Source: JAGVPT01 sp964642725
GTDB lineage: Bacteria > Bacteroidota > Ignavibacteria > UBA10030 > UBA8401
Length of the DNA: 64,000 nucleotides
Direction of reading: 5' to 3'
Assembly: GCA_964642725.1 (NCBI GenBank)
Contig: CAZXQG010000017.1
Coordinates: 1 to 64,000, forward strand
The translations under genes were made by a program, and so were the position numbers. Under the pieces are notes generated by a model that searched no databases, was not told the origin of the DNA, and was given only the letters and a program-made list of their open reading frames with translations. The first letter of the stretch is position 1. Every line of letters begins with the position of its first letter. Positions 15,779-25,022 of this stretch are shown one piece after another.

Positions 15779-17908
15779 CTATATTTTCACCTCAACGTTG
15801 ATCGTATCTTTTGCCGTGCGAGCGCTATGTATTATCCCTAAAAAATGTTCAGCATCATCGAGATATCGCTGCGCAAAATCTATCGACGGTTCGTTTTTGT
15901 TGATGCGCAGAACGAATTCCTTGAACCCTTCGGGAAATTGAAAAATCGTTTCATTTCCATAGTGAGTTTCGAAGTCGCGCAGAATGCCGGTCTGTGTATT
16001 GACGATGACATCTTTCTTAAGAAGCATCGCCTTTGCACCGTTGACGAAGACGTTGTAACTGTGATAGATCGCATCTGCAAAGTGCCCGTGGCCGAACGAT
16101 TCTTTTGCCCACTGGAGCTTTTCTTCCGTCTCATACAACAGTGTTGAAACAAGATCGATAATAACACCGGCGCACTCGCCGACTTCCGTTTTCAAGGCGA
16201 ATTGCTCGCTGCGGCCCCAATCGATGTAATCTCCCGGCACAAGGTTCGCGAGGTTCGCAAACGGCTTCAAGAGAACGTTGAAGTATTCCCTTCCCTTCCG
16301 CCGGTAATAGGTTTCGTAGTATTCGCCCTCGTTCCGATGTTCATTGTAATCGTCAAGAAGAAGTCGGAGCACATCCGGACCGCGCTTCGATGGAATCTTG
16401 ATTATTTTTTCCGCCAGCAGTCCTTCGCCGTTTCCCAGCTGTCCGCCGCCGAGAACGACCTGAAGCGCCGGAACGGAATACTCTCCTGCTTTGAACGAAC
16501 TCCCGTGAAAGCCGATGCTCGCGATTCCATGATGGCCGCAGGAGTTGGGGCATCCGCTGATCTTGATCTTGATGTTATTGTTGTAGATCAGGTCGGGATA
16601 TTCTTCGGAGATAACTTTTTCGAGTTCAAGCGAAATGCTCGTGCTGTCGGAAATGCCGAGATTACACGTGTCGGTCCCCGGGCATGCCGTAATATCGTTC
16701 GCGCTGTTGAAGCCCGGCTCGGCGAGAGAAATTCCGTCGAGAGAATGATACAGCGCAGGAAGATTTTCGGGACGCACAAATTTTAATAAATATCCTTGGT
16801 TGACCGTGATGCGGATCTCGTCTGCAGCAAATGTTTCCGCGATCTCGGCTAAAATCCGGGCTCTCTTCACGTCAAGATTGCCGAGCGGCACACGCACATA
16901 TACTCCGTGGAATCCTTTCTGTTTCTGTTCAAAGACATTCGTTTCACGCCATCGTTTGAATTTTTGTTCATCGATGTGTTCCGGAGTTTTTGGGTTGACG
17001 GGGTCAGGGATATTGCCCGGGGGAAGAATGTTTCTATCGACCCAAAATTCCTTTACGTTGAGAGCATTCCATTCTTCGCGGATGAGTTCCCGCATCTTTT
17101 CCAGCCCAAACTGTTCGAGCAAGAATTTCATCCGGGCTTTCTGCCTGTTCTTCCGTTCTCCGTAACGGTCGAAAACGCGGAGCAGCGCTTCGGCGTAGGG
17201 AAGAATCTGCTGCTCTTCGAGGAATTCGAACGCCGTTACCGCGAGGTGAGGATACGAGCCGAGTCCGCCCCCAATGAGAACCTTGAACCCGCGGACCTCT
17301 TTTCCGTTTACATTTTTTATCTTCGGGATCAGGCCGATATCGTGGATGAACGCGAATGCCGTATCCTCTTCGCTTGAAGAAAATGCGATCTTGAACTTCC
17401 GGCCGAGTTCCTGGCAGATCGGGTTCCGCAAAAAATACCGGAACAGTTCATAAGCGTACGGCGAAACATCGAATGGCTCTTTCGGGTCGATGCCTGCCGT
17501 CGACGATGCAGTGATGTTGCGGACGGTGTTGCCGCATGCTTCACGGAGCGTGATGTCGTCCCGTTCTAAGCGCGCCCACAGCTCCGGCGTCCGTTCGAGG
17601 CTGACATAGTGTATCTGAATATCCTGCCGCGTTGTCGCATGAAGGTTTCCGCTGCCGTACTCTTCAGAGATATCGGAGATCGTTAGGAGCTGTTTCACCG
17701 TTAATCGTCCGAACGGGATTTTTATTCGGACCATCTGGACTCCGGGCTGGCGCTGCCCGTAGATGCCCCGGACCAGCCGGAGGCTTCTGAATTTGTCATC
17801 ATCGATTTTTCCATCCCGATAGAGTTTTATCTTCCTCTCGAGGTCGATGATATCCCGCTCAACCGCGGGATTGTGGAGGTTTTCAAGTTCGTTTCTGAAA
17901 CTTTGCAT
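15779..17908 (-). CDS. Siroheme sulfite (nitrite) reductase with C-terminal HEPN-like domain
   Basis: Reduces sulfite to sulfide (six electrons) on a coupled siroheme/4Fe-4S centre. The start at 17908 is preceded by GAAGGAG at good spacing; upstream in-frame codons lack this. Two ferredoxin-like/NIR-SIR repeats are seen (MVRIKIPFGRLTVKQL; GVYVRVPLGNLDVKRA), with the cluster cysteines in TACPGTDTCNLGISDS and SGCPNSCGHHGIASIG. After about residue 565, where typical enzymes end, a ~140-residue helical tail includes FADAIYHSYNVFVNGAKAMLL and ILRDFETHY, a HEPN-like pattern. Sulfite is preferred over nitrite because of the cys neighbours. Confidence 0.85.
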   Translation of the reverse strand: MQSFRNELENLHNPAVERDIIDLERKIKLYRDGKIDDDKFRSLRLVRGIYGQRQPGVQMVRIKIPFGRLTVKQLLTISDISEEYGSGNLHATTRQDIQIHYVSLERTPELWARLERDDITLREACGNTVRNITASSTAGIDPKEPFDVSPYAYELFRYFLRNPICQELGRKFKIAFSSSEEDTAFAFIHDIGLIPKIKNVNGKEVRGFKVLIGGGLGSYPHLAVTAFEFLEEQQILPYAEALLRVFDRYGERKNRQKARMKFLLEQFGLEKMRELIREEWNALNVKEFWVDRNILPPGNIPDPVNPKTPEHIDEQKFKRWRETNVFEQKQKGFHGVYVRVPLGNLDVKRARILAEIAETFAADEIRITVNQGYLLKFVRPENLPALYHSLDGISLAEPGFNSANDITACPGTDTCNLGISDSTSISLELEKVISEEYPDLIYNNNIKIKISGCPNSCGHHGIASIGFHGSSFKAGEYSVPALQVVLGGGQLGNGEGLLAEKIIKIPSKRGPDVLRLLLDDYNEHRNEGEYYETYYRRKGREYFNVLLKPFANLANLVPGDYIDWGRSEQFALKTEVGECAGVIIDLVSTLLYETEEKLQWAKESFGHGHFADAIYHSYNVFVNGAKAMLLKKDVIVNTQTGILRDFETHYGNETIFQFPEGFKEFVLRINKNEPSIDFAQRYLDDAEHFLGIIHSARTAKDTINVEVKI

Positions 17909-17967
17909 AATCACTCCTTCTAGATTGTATCTCCGTAAAATGTCTGTCACATTGCCACTCACGAAGT

Positions 17968-18002
17968 TCGCGAAGCGATCCCTTAGGGAGATGCCTTCGG
18001 CA
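17968..18002. repeat. Three consecutive 11-bp mini-hairpins
   Basis: TCGC gaa GCGA (17968-17978), TCCC tta GGGA (17979-17989) and TGCC ttc GGCA (17992-18002), separated by 0 and 2 bases. They interrupt a sequence of the type cactcacgaag...tcacaaagacacg in the sulfite reductase-cysN gap. Confidence 0.75.
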
Positions 18003-18081
18003 CAAGTCACAAAGACACGAAAAAGTAATCGATTTTTCTCATGATACTCCTTTGAGCCTTGGTGCCTTCGTGGCCCAATTT

Positions 18082-19332
18082 TTAAGCCAAAAATCCAACG
18101 CCGACGGTATCGTTTGTTGCCTCGTCGATGAGAATAAATACGCCGTTCGCTTTGTTGTCCTGATAACGGTCATAGAAAACTTCGACTGCCACAGTGATCG
18201 TCACGTCTCCGATATCGTTGAGCGAGAGCGTTTCGGCATTGAGCACAGCTTCCAGCGATTCAGGATGAATGACCGACCGGATCGCGTCAATGCGTGCGTG
18301 AATGCGCCGCACACCATGCTGAAGAAGATACCGGGAACGGACTTTTGCCGGTCGTTCGTGAAGCCAGCAGAGCCGCGCCTCGACGGTCCTGGAAACATTC
18401 GGCAGCTGGCCTTCCTTCACGATCATATCTCCCCTGCTCAAATCGAGGTCTTTTTCAAGATGGATCGAGACCGATTCTCCAGCTTGAGCGGATTCAATCT
18501 CTTTGCCGTACATGTCTAACCCGCTCACAGTCGTCGTAAGTTGCGATGGCAGAATAGTGACCTTGTCGCCGATACGAATGCTGCCGCTTGCAATTTTACC
18601 AGCGTAACCGCGGTAGTCGTGGAATTCGGGAAGTTTGGAGCGAAGGACACACTGCACGGAAAATCGAAGCGGCGTATCCTCGCTCGCGCCCGGCATATTG
18701 ATTGTTTCGAGGAGTTCGAGCAATGGCTTCCCATTGTACCATGGCGTCTTCGCCGAAACCGCTGTAACGTTGTCTCCCACGCTTGCGCTCAGGGGGATAA
18801 AAACAAGCCGCGATGCAGGAAAACCGAGGTGTTGTGCAAACGATGAAAGCGTTTCGACGACCTGCAGATAGCGCACCTCATCATAATCGACAAGGTCCAT
18901 TTTGTTGATGCAGACAATAACGGTTGAAAGTTCCAGAATATGCGAGATGAGAAAATGTCTGTACGTTTGAAGGAGGCTTCCGTTGCGTGCATCGACAAGA
19001 ATGAGCGCCACGGATGATGTCGAAGCACCTGTGACCATGTTTCGAGTATACTGCTCATGCCCCGGCGTGTCGGCGACGATAAACTTTCGGCGCGGCGTTT
19101 GAAAATAGACATGGGCAACGTCGATCGTAATTCCCTGTTCACGTTCCGCGAGAAGGCCGTCTGTCAGCAGCGAAAAGTCGGGTGCATCGAACCCGCGGCG
19201 TTTGCTCGCGCGGATCAGGTCTTCAACTTTATCAGCGGGAAGGGAGTGCGTTTCGTACAAGAGCCTCCCAATGAGCGTGCTTTTTCCGTCGTCGACGTTG
19301 CCGGTTGTCGCTATGCGAAGAACTTCTTTCAT
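18082..19332 (-). CDS. cysN: Sulfate adenylyltransferase subunit 1 (GTPase)
   Basis: GTP-hydrolysing subunit that drives APS formation by CysD. EF-Tu-like G domain: GNVDDGKSTLIGRLLYET (P-loop), EREQGITIDVAHVYF (switch I), VADTPGHEQYTRNMVTGAS (G3), NKMDLVDY (G4); two beta-barrel domains follow. I prefer ATG 19332 (416 residues) over 19371 because the conserved RIATTGNVDD begins right after it and the longer version runs toward a repeat at 19359. No CysC (APS kinase) domain is fused to the C-terminus, consistent with the APS-type reductase in this cluster. Confidence 0.95.
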   Translation of the reverse strand: MKEVLRIATTGNVDDGKSTLIGRLLYETHSLPADKVEDLIRASKRRGFDAPDFSLLTDGLLAEREQGITIDVAHVYFQTPRRKFIVADTPGHEQYTRNMVTGASTSSVALILVDARNGSLLQTYRHFLISHILELSTVIVCINKMDLVDYDEVRYLQVVETLSSFAQHLGFPASRLVFIPLSASVGDNVTAVSAKTPWYNGKPLLELLETINMPGASEDTPLRFSVQCVLRSKLPEFHDYRGYAGKIASGSIRIGDKVTILPSQLTTTVSGLDMYGKEIESAQAGESVSIHLEKDLDLSRGDMIVKEGQLPNVSRTVEARLCWLHERPAKVRSRYLLQHGVRRIHARIDAIRSVIHPESLEAVLNAETLSLNDIGDVTITVAVEVFYDRYQDNKANGVFILIDEATNDTVGVGFLA

Positions 19333-19358
19333 AGTTTTAGACTCGTCAAAATACTGCT

Positions 19359-19423
19359 CGCAAAGACGCAAAGTCGCGGGGAAGATTCATAATAGTTTTC
19401 CTTTGCGCCTTAGCGTCTTTGCG
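19359..19423. repeat. Inverted repeat in the cysD-cysN gap
   Basis: cgcaaagacgcaaag faces ctttgcgccttagcgtctttgcg across about 27 bases, an imperfect hairpin of the cgcaaagacgc class. The right arm shows the uninterrupted gcgtctttgcgtga sequence that is split by a mini-hairpin at 20379. Confidence 0.6.
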
Positions 19424-19435
19424 TGATCAGTTCTT

Positions 19436-20326
19436 TTAAAAATATCCCTGTACTTTCCGCAACTCCATCGCCGCTTCAGACCATTTGTCGTCGATGCGGG
19501 CGCCCCGTTCGGACGTTTGCGCATTTTCAATCTCATAAATAATGCGATCGATCGTCGATGCCTCGGACTCAATCGCTGCACTGCAGCTCATATCACCGAC
19601 GGTGCGAAAACGAACTTGCCGCACATCGGCAGTTTCGCCAGCAACAAGAGGAACAAAATCTGAAATCGGCCAGATCAATGCATCCCGCATGAATGTCGGT
19701 CGTGAGTGCGCATAATAAATGCTAGGAATGGCAAGCCGCTCTTCTTTAATGTAATTCCACACGTCAATCTCGGTCCAATTGCTTATCGGAAATACGCGGA
19801 CATTTTCTCCTTTGCGGATCCTCCCGTTCAGCATGTCGAACAATTCGGGGCGCTGCCTTTTTACATCCCACTGTCCAAAATCATTTCTCACGGAAAAGAA
19901 TCGTTCTTTTGCGCGGGCTTTTTCTTCATCCCGCCGCGCGCCGCCGATGCAGGCGTCAAATCCGTACTGTTCGATCGTTTTTAAAAGAACATGAGTTTGC
20001 AGCATATTCCGGCTTGCGTATTTTCCCGATTGGTCGCTTATTTCTCCTTTATCAATTGCATCCTGGACAGAGCCCACGATCAGCTGCACGTCAAGTTGTT
20101 TCACAAACGCATCGCGGAATTCCAGCACTTCTGGAAAATTATGCCCGGTGTCTATGTGCACAAGGGGGAACGGAATCGCCGCCGGATAAAACGCTTTGCG
20201 CGCGAGATGGGCGATCGTAATGGAATCTTTTCCGCATGAAAAGAGGATTGCAGCGTTTTCAAACTGCGCCGCAACTTCCCGGATGACATAAATTGCTTCG
20301 GATTCTAATTCTTTGAGATAATCCAT
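19436..20326 (-). CDS. cysD: Sulfate adenylyltransferase subunit 2
   Basis: Catalytic ATP sulfurylase subunit: ATP + sulfate gives APS, coupled to GTP hydrolysis by CysN. PAPS-reductase-like fold with the PP-loop LFSCGKDSITIAHLARKAFY (about 28-47), FPLVHIDTGHNFPEVLEFRD, and CIGGARRDEEKARAKERFFS. The 296-residue length and the C-terminal KVQGYF are standard. It precedes cysN in the transcript, with a hairpin-forming repeat in the 103-base gap. Confidence 0.95.
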   Translation of the reverse strand: MDYLKELESEAIYVIREVAAQFENAAILFSCGKDSITIAHLARKAFYPAAIPFPLVHIDTGHNFPEVLEFRDAFVKQLDVQLIVGSVQDAIDKGEISDQSGKYASRNMLQTHVLLKTIEQYGFDACIGGARRDEEKARAKERFFSVRNDFGQWDVKRQRPELFDMLNGRIRKGENVRVFPISNWTEIDVWNYIKEERLAIPSIYYAHSRPTFMRDALIWPISDFVPLVAGETADVRQVRFRTVGDMSCSAAIESEASTIDRIIYEIENAQTSERGARIDDKWSEAAMELRKVQGYF

Positions 20327-20360
20327 AATTTGGTTCTTCTATAATAAAATTCGTTTGCCG

Positions 20361-20410
20361 GCTTTGCGTCTTAGCGTCTGGCAAAGCCATCCCCTTCGGG
20401 ATTTGCGTGA
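20361..20410. repeat. cgcaaagacgc-class repeat split by a mini-hairpin insert (cysH-cysD gap)
   Basis: The plus strand reads gctttgcgtcttagcgtc, then a 23-bp insert at 20379-20401 made of TGGC aaa GCCA and TCCC cttc GGGA, then tttgcgtgagac. Removing the insert restores gcgtctttgcgtga exactly as at 19411-19424. Confidence 0.75.
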
Positions 20411-20414
20411 GACT

Positions 20415-21131
20415 TTAAGAATGATGCAGCCCGCATTCTTTTTTTGACGATTCCCACCACCATCGTCCGGCCCGAAAATCTTCTCCCTCCTCAATTGCCC
20501 GCGTGCACGGCGCGCAGCCGATGCTGACAAAGCCTTTGTCGTGAAGAAGGTTGTATGGGACAAAATTGGTCTTAATGAAATCCATAACTTCCCGTAATGT
20601 CCAGCGAAGCAAGGGGTTGACCTTAACAATTTGAAAGCGTTTGTCCCATTCGAAGAAATGGAGATCGGAACGGTTCTCCGATTGATCGGCCCGAAGCCCG
20701 GTGATCCAAAGCCCGTAGTCATGTAACCCTCTTTCCAGCGGCTTTACTTTTCTGATACCGCAGCATTCTTTGCGCAATTCCACGGATTCATAGAAAGCAT
20801 TGATTCCATTTTTATTGACGTACACTTCAACATCAGTTGGGCTCGGAAAAAGTGTTTTGACGATGTTGCCGTATTTATTTGCCGTCTTTTCAAATGTTTC
20901 GAGCGTTTCGTTGAAGAGCCTCCCGGTGTCCAGCGTGAAAATATCGACCGGAAGTTTTTTCTCGGCGAGGATGTGTGTGATCACCTGGTCTTCCGCCCCG
21001 AACGATGTTGTAAATACCGATTTCGTTCCAAGCACAGTCAATCCTAAAGAAATTATTTCTTCGACGGATAGGTTTTCCGCTTGGGCGTTCAATGACGCCA
21101 GTTCGTTTGCCTGTATCTGAGTTGTGCTCAC
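20415..21131 (-). CDS. cysH: Assimilatory adenylylsulfate (APS) reductase, 4Fe-4S type
   Basis: Reduces APS to sulfite with thiol reductant. PP-loop-like TTSFGAEDQVITHI and TLDTGRLFNETLETFE; cysteine pairs C123-C124 and C206-x2-C209 mark the 4Fe-4S APS-specific subclass, and the mobile catalytic cysteine is C233 in KKECGLH at the C-terminus. This fits the absence of an APS kinase in the operon. Six bases separate it from cysA upstream; an 88-base repeat-bearing gap precedes cysD. Confidence 0.95.
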   Translation of the reverse strand: MSTTQIQANELASLNAQAENLSVEEIISLGLTVLGTKSVFTTSFGAEDQVITHILAEKKLPVDIFTLDTGRLFNETLETFEKTANKYGNIVKTLFPSPTDVEVYVNKNGINAFYESVELRKECCGIRKVKPLERGLHDYGLWITGLRADQSENRSDLHFFEWDKRFQIVKVNPLLRWTLREVMDFIKTNFVPYNLLHDKGFVSIGCAPCTRAIEEGEDFRAGRWWWESSKKECGLHHS

Positions 21132-21137
21132 CGCCGC

Positions 21138-22178
21138 TTACGATTTTGAAAATGAATGGTATTCCGTGATGCCGACATAGACTTCCGACCCTTCCGTGAA
21201 CCCGCTCGCAAATGAAACTCCCTTCGGAACATGCGCGATAACGTGTTTTCCATCTCCGATATGCAGCGTCAATTCGATCAACGGGCCTTTGAACCGCGTT
21301 TTGGCGATCGTCGCCCTCACGTGACTATGCTCCGGCGCCGAGCTGACATACACGTCGTTCGGACGGAAATAGATCCTCATTTTTTCTCTCAGCGGATAAC
21401 CGTTCACTGAAAAATTTATCGGGCCCCAGCGGACCAGATGGGGCTCCGAGACTTCCGCTTCAATAAAATTGCTCTCGCCGACAAACTCTGCGACGAACGG
21501 AGTCAGCGGCCGGTCGAATATTTCCCTCGGCGTTCCCTCTTGCTCGATGCGCCCCTTGTTCATGACAAAAATTTTATTGGCAATTTCAAGCGCTTCGTGC
21601 TGGTCGTGCGTAACGAAGAGCGTCGTGACGCGTGTCTGTTCGTGAAGCTGCAGAATCCATTTCCTCAGTTCTTCTCGCACTTTTGCGTCAAGTGCGCCGA
21701 ACGGCTCATCGAGCAAAAGAACCCTCGGGCGTGCTGCAAGCGCGCGCGCCACCGCAACACGCTGGCGCTGTCCGCCGGAGATCTGGGACGGATAGCGATG
21801 TTCCAGTCCTTTTAATTGAACCAATTCCAGGAGTTCGTTGACGCGGCTGACAATTTCCGCTTTCGATACTTTTCTTACCTTAAGCGCGAATGCAATATTT
21901 TCATAGAGCGTCATATGTTTAAAGAGAGCGTAGTGCTGAAAAACAAATCCGACATTGCGCTCTTGCGGGGACGAGAGCGTTGTTTCCACTCCCGTTAAAT
22001 GAATCTCCCCTGTGTTTGGAATTTCCAATCCGGCGATAATTCGTAACAGGGTGCTTTTTCCCGACCCGCTCGGTCCGAGAATAGCGATCAACTCTCCGGT
22101 TTCAACGTTAAAGCTGACATTGTCGACGGCAGTAAAACCGTTGAATGTCTTTGTCAGATTTCGTACTGCGATGCTCAT
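21138..22178 (-). CDS. cysA: Sulfate/thiosulfate ABC transporter ATPase
   Basis: ATPase of the sulfate importer. Walker A GPSGSGKSTLLR, Q-loop FVFQHYALFKHMT, signature ISGGQRQRVAVARALA, Walker B VLLLDEPFGALD, switch region LFVTHDQHEALEIAN, then a C-terminal TOBE-type domain (about 235-346). The HYALFKHMT sequence is characteristic of CysA. Starts 4 bases inside cysW (ATGA overlap). Length 346 is normal. Confidence 0.95.
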   Translation of the reverse strand: MSIAVRNLTKTFNGFTAVDNVSFNVETGELIAILGPSGSGKSTLLRIIAGLEIPNTGEIHLTGVETTLSSPQERNVGFVFQHYALFKHMTLYENIAFALKVRKVSKAEIVSRVNELLELVQLKGLEHRYPSQISGGQRQRVAVARALAARPRVLLLDEPFGALDAKVREELRKWILQLHEQTRVTTLFVTHDQHEALEIANKIFVMNKGRIEQEGTPREIFDRPLTPFVAEFVGESNFIEAEVSEPHLVRWGPINFSVNGYPLREKMRIYFRPNDVYVSSAPEHSHVRATIAKTRFKGPLIELTLHIGDGKHVIAHVPKGVSFASGFTEGSEVYVGITEYHSFSKS

Positions 22179-23089
22179 ATCGTGCCGGTCAGTGGTTGGG
22201 AATGTGTTGACGAGACTTCATGATGGATCTTCGCTTCAGCTACCTTCTTGATTATCAAGGTTACGACGGCCAGAAACGTCAGAAGCGATGCAACGGAAAA
22301 CGCCGCCGTAATGTGATACTCGTTGTACAGGATCTCCGCCTGCAAGGGAATCGTATTCGTCGCCCCGCGAATGTGTCCCGAAACCACAGAGACAGCGCCG
22401 AATTCTCCCATCGCCCGTGCATTGCAAACGATAATTCCGTACATCAATCCCCATTTGATATTAGGAAGCGTGACCGTAAAAAAGGTTCTCCAGCCGCTGG
22501 CACCAAGGACGATTGCGGCTTCTTCTTCTTCCGTGCCGCTCAATTGCATGACGGGAATAAGCTCGCGCGCAACAAACGGAAAGGTGACGAAGATCGTTGA
22601 AAGAACAATCCCCGGCACTGCGAAAATGATCTTGATATTATGTTCATCGAGCCACGTTCCGAAAACTCCCTGCAAACCGAAAAGGAGCACGAAGACCATT
22701 CCGGAAATCACCGGCGAAACGGTAAACGGAAGATCGATCAGAGTCGTGAGCACATTCTTCCCCGGGAAATCGAATTTAGCGATCAGCCACGCAGCCGATA
22801 TTCCAAAAAGAACGTTGAGCGGAACGGCAATCGCCGCGGTGAGCAGCGTAAGCTTAATCGCCGCCAGCGCGTCGGGCGTCGTAATGGCGGTAACATATGT
22901 CTTGATCCCTTTTTCAAATGCTTTGACAAACACAAGGACAAGAGGCACCGCTAAGAACACGACGACGAACACTAACGAAATCCCGATGACAATCCATCGT
23001 ACCCAGCGAGGCTCGGAAAGCCGCGATGTGCGCGTCACCACCACGTCGTGCGCCGGAAGAATATCGGGCGTATTTTGAAAGCCGATCAT
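22175..23089 (-). CDS. cysW: Sulfate ABC transporter permease CysW
   Basis: Inner-membrane permease, partner of CysT. 304 residues and six membrane segments: LVFVVVFLAVPLVLVFVKAFEKG is the first, and FPGKNVLTTLIDLPFTVSPV (about 112-131) and NARAMGEFGAVSVVSGHIRGATNTIPL are hallmarks of CysW. The coupling region reads GTEEEEAAIVLGASGWRTF. 4-base overlaps with both cysT and cysA show coupled translation. Confidence 0.95.
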   Translation of the reverse strand: MIGFQNTPDILPAHDVVVTRTSRLSEPRWVRWIVIGISLVFVVVFLAVPLVLVFVKAFEKGIKTYVTAITTPDALAAIKLTLLTAAIAVPLNVLFGISAAWLIAKFDFPGKNVLTTLIDLPFTVSPVISGMVFVLLFGLQGVFGTWLDEHNIKIIFAVPGIVLSTIFVTFPFVARELIPVMQLSGTEEEEAAIVLGASGWRTFFTVTLPNIKWGLMYGIIVCNARAMGEFGAVSVVSGHIRGATNTIPLQAEILYNEYHITAAFSVASLLTFLAVVTLIIKKVAEAKIHHEVSSTHSQPLTGTI

Positions 23090-23949
23090 ACGCTGCTCGC
23101 TTTCTTATTGATGCTTGCCTGCAACATGTTAATAACCAGCAAAAGAATGAACGAGGCGACAAGCATCGTTACAGCGATCGCCGTTGCGCCGGGATAATCG
23201 TACTGCTCCAGCCGAGTGACTATGAGGAGCGTAGAGATTTCCGTTTTCATCGGCATGTTGCCGGCAATAAAAACAACCGAGCCGTATTCGCCGAGCGTTC
23301 GCGCAAAGGCAAGTGCGAAACCGGTCAGCGCCGCGGGACGAATTGTCGGAAGAATGATCCGCGAAATAATATACCACCGGTGCGCTCCGAGACTCGCGGC
23401 AGCCTCTTCGACATCAAGCTCCATCGCTTCAAGGACGGGCTGCACGGTCCGAACGACAAACGGCAAACCGATGAAGATCAATGCGACGGTAATGCCGAGC
23501 GGAGTATAGTCCACCTTTATTCCGAGAACTTCAAAGTATTGTCCGAACCAGCCGTTGCCTGCGTAGAGCGTTGTCAACGTAATTCCTGCCACAGCAGTCG
23601 GAAGTGCAAACGGCAGATCGACGAACGCATCGACCATCCTTTTCCCCGGAAAATCATAGCGCACGAGCGTCCACGCAAGCAAGACGCCAAAAATAATGTT
23701 GACGATTGCGGCAGCGAAAGCAGTTCCAAAACTCAAACGAAATGACGCGAGCACTCGTGCGCTTGTGATGGATCCGTAAAACTGGCTCCACGTTAAATCG
23801 AACGTTTTAAGAAATAACGTGGAGACCGGTATCAACACGATTAGGCTCAGGTAAAAGACTGTAAACCCCAACGACAGGCCGAAACCGGGAAGAACGCGGC
23901 GTTTCCTGCTTTGGGGAAAAATATTTTCAATTGCCTTCACAAGAGCCAT
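23086..23949 (-). CDS. cysT: Sulfate ABC transporter permease CysT/CysU
   Basis: First permease of the sulfate importer. PGFGLSLGFTVFYLSLIVLIP is the typical CysT first segment; FPGKRMVDAFVDLPFALPTAVAGITL and LARTLGEYGSVVFIAGNMPMKTEI complete the pattern. The coupling region is DVEEAAASLGAHRWYI. 287 residues. It is 31 bases downstream of the binding-protein gene and overlaps cysW by 4 bases. Confidence 0.95.
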   Translation of the reverse strand: MALVKAIENIFPQSRKRRVLPGFGLSLGFTVFYLSLIVLIPVSTLFLKTFDLTWSQFYGSITSARVLASFRLSFGTAFAAAIVNIIFGVLLAWTLVRYDFPGKRMVDAFVDLPFALPTAVAGITLTTLYAGNGWFGQYFEVLGIKVDYTPLGITVALIFIGLPFVVRTVQPVLEAMELDVEEAAASLGAHRWYIISRIILPTIRPAALTGFALAFARTLGEYGSVVFIAGNMPMKTEISTLLIVTRLEQYDYPGATAIAVTMLVASFILLLVINMLQASINKKASSV

Positions 23950-23980
23950 TTCGCGTCACGTATCATCGGATTTAGAAACA

Positions 23981-25012
23981 TTACGGTTGATAAATCTGAT
24001 CGAAGGTCCCGCCGTCCGCAAAATGTGTTTTCTGCGCATTTTGCCATCCGCCAAAGATTTCATCGATCGTAAAGAGCTTGAGTTTCGGAAACTTGCTTTC
24101 ATATTTTGCGGCAACAGATTGCAACCGCGGACGGTAAAAATTCCGTGCGGCAATTTCCTGCCCCTCTTCCGTGTAAAGATAATCAAGGTATGCCTGAGCG
24201 ACGGGACGTGTGCCCCGTTTATCGACGACTTTGTCCACGATCGAAACCGGGGGCTCGGCGAGAATGCTGACGGCCGGGGCGACGATCTCGAATTTCCCCG
24301 GGCCTAATTCATTCATCGCAAGAAATGCTTCATTCTCCCAGGCAATCAGAACATCGCCGATGCCCCGCTCCACAAATGTTATTGTTGAGCCGCGCGCACC
24401 TGTGTCGAGTACGGGGACATTTTTAAATAAACGTTTGATGAACTCTTTCACTTTGGATTCATCGCCGCTGAATTGTTTAAGAGCGTATCCCCATGCAGCA
24501 AGATAGTTCCACCGAGCACCGCCCGATGTCTTGGGATTCGGCGTCACGACCGTGACGTCGGGGCGAACAAGATCGTCCCAATCGTTGATCTTTTTCGGGT
24601 TTCCTTTGCGGACAAGAAAGACGATCGTCGAGGTGTACGGCGTACTGTTGTTCGGTAATCTCGTTTGCCAGTTTTTGGGGAGGAGATTTGCTTTATCGGA
24701 CAGCGCGTCGATATCGTACGCCAACGCGAGCGTGACAACGTCCGCCTGCAGTCCATCGATCACTGCACGCGCCTGCTTGCCCGAGCCGCCGTGCGATTGA
24801 TTAATCGTCACGATCTGCCCTGTTTTTTCTTTCCAGTATTTTGCGAAGCTCGCGTTAAAATCCTGGTACAATTCGCGCGTAGGGTCGTACGAAACGTTGA
24901 GAAGCGTGACTTCCTGCTGTTGAGCAGCGGCCGGGATCGCAGACACGGCAGCAAGGGCGCCCAACAGAAATACTATTTTTGATATTTTTTTATAGAACGA
25001 TTTCATTGTCAT
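23981..25012 (-). CDS. sbp: Periplasmic sulfate-binding protein
   Basis: Captures sulfate for CysTWA. Signal peptide about 1-30 (LGALAAVSAIPAAAQ), then VTLLNVSYDPTRELYQDFN, NQSHGGSGKQARAVIDGLQA, and VVTPNPKTSGGARWNYLAAW, all diagnostic of the Sbp/CysP family; IWEN-like LIAWENEAFLA follows. 343 residues. It is 10 bases downstream of the barrel gene at 25023. Sbp versus CysP (thiosulfate) cannot be told from sequence alone. Confidence 0.93.
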   Translation of the reverse strand: MTMKSFYKKISKIVFLLGALAAVSAIPAAAQQQEVTLLNVSYDPTRELYQDFNASFAKYWKEKTGQIVTINQSHGGSGKQARAVIDGLQADVVTLALAYDIDALSDKANLLPKNWQTRLPNNSTPYTSTIVFLVRKGNPKKINDWDDLVRPDVTVVTPNPKTSGGARWNYLAAWGYALKQFSGDESKVKEFIKRLFKNVPVLDTGARGSTITFVERGIGDVLIAWENEAFLAMNELGPGKFEIVAPAVSILAEPPVSIVDKVVDKRGTRPVAQAYLDYLYTEEGQEIAARNFYRPRLQSVAAKYESKFPKLKLFTIDEIFGGWQNAQKTHFADGGTFDQIYQP

Positions 25013-25022
25013 GATTCCTTTT

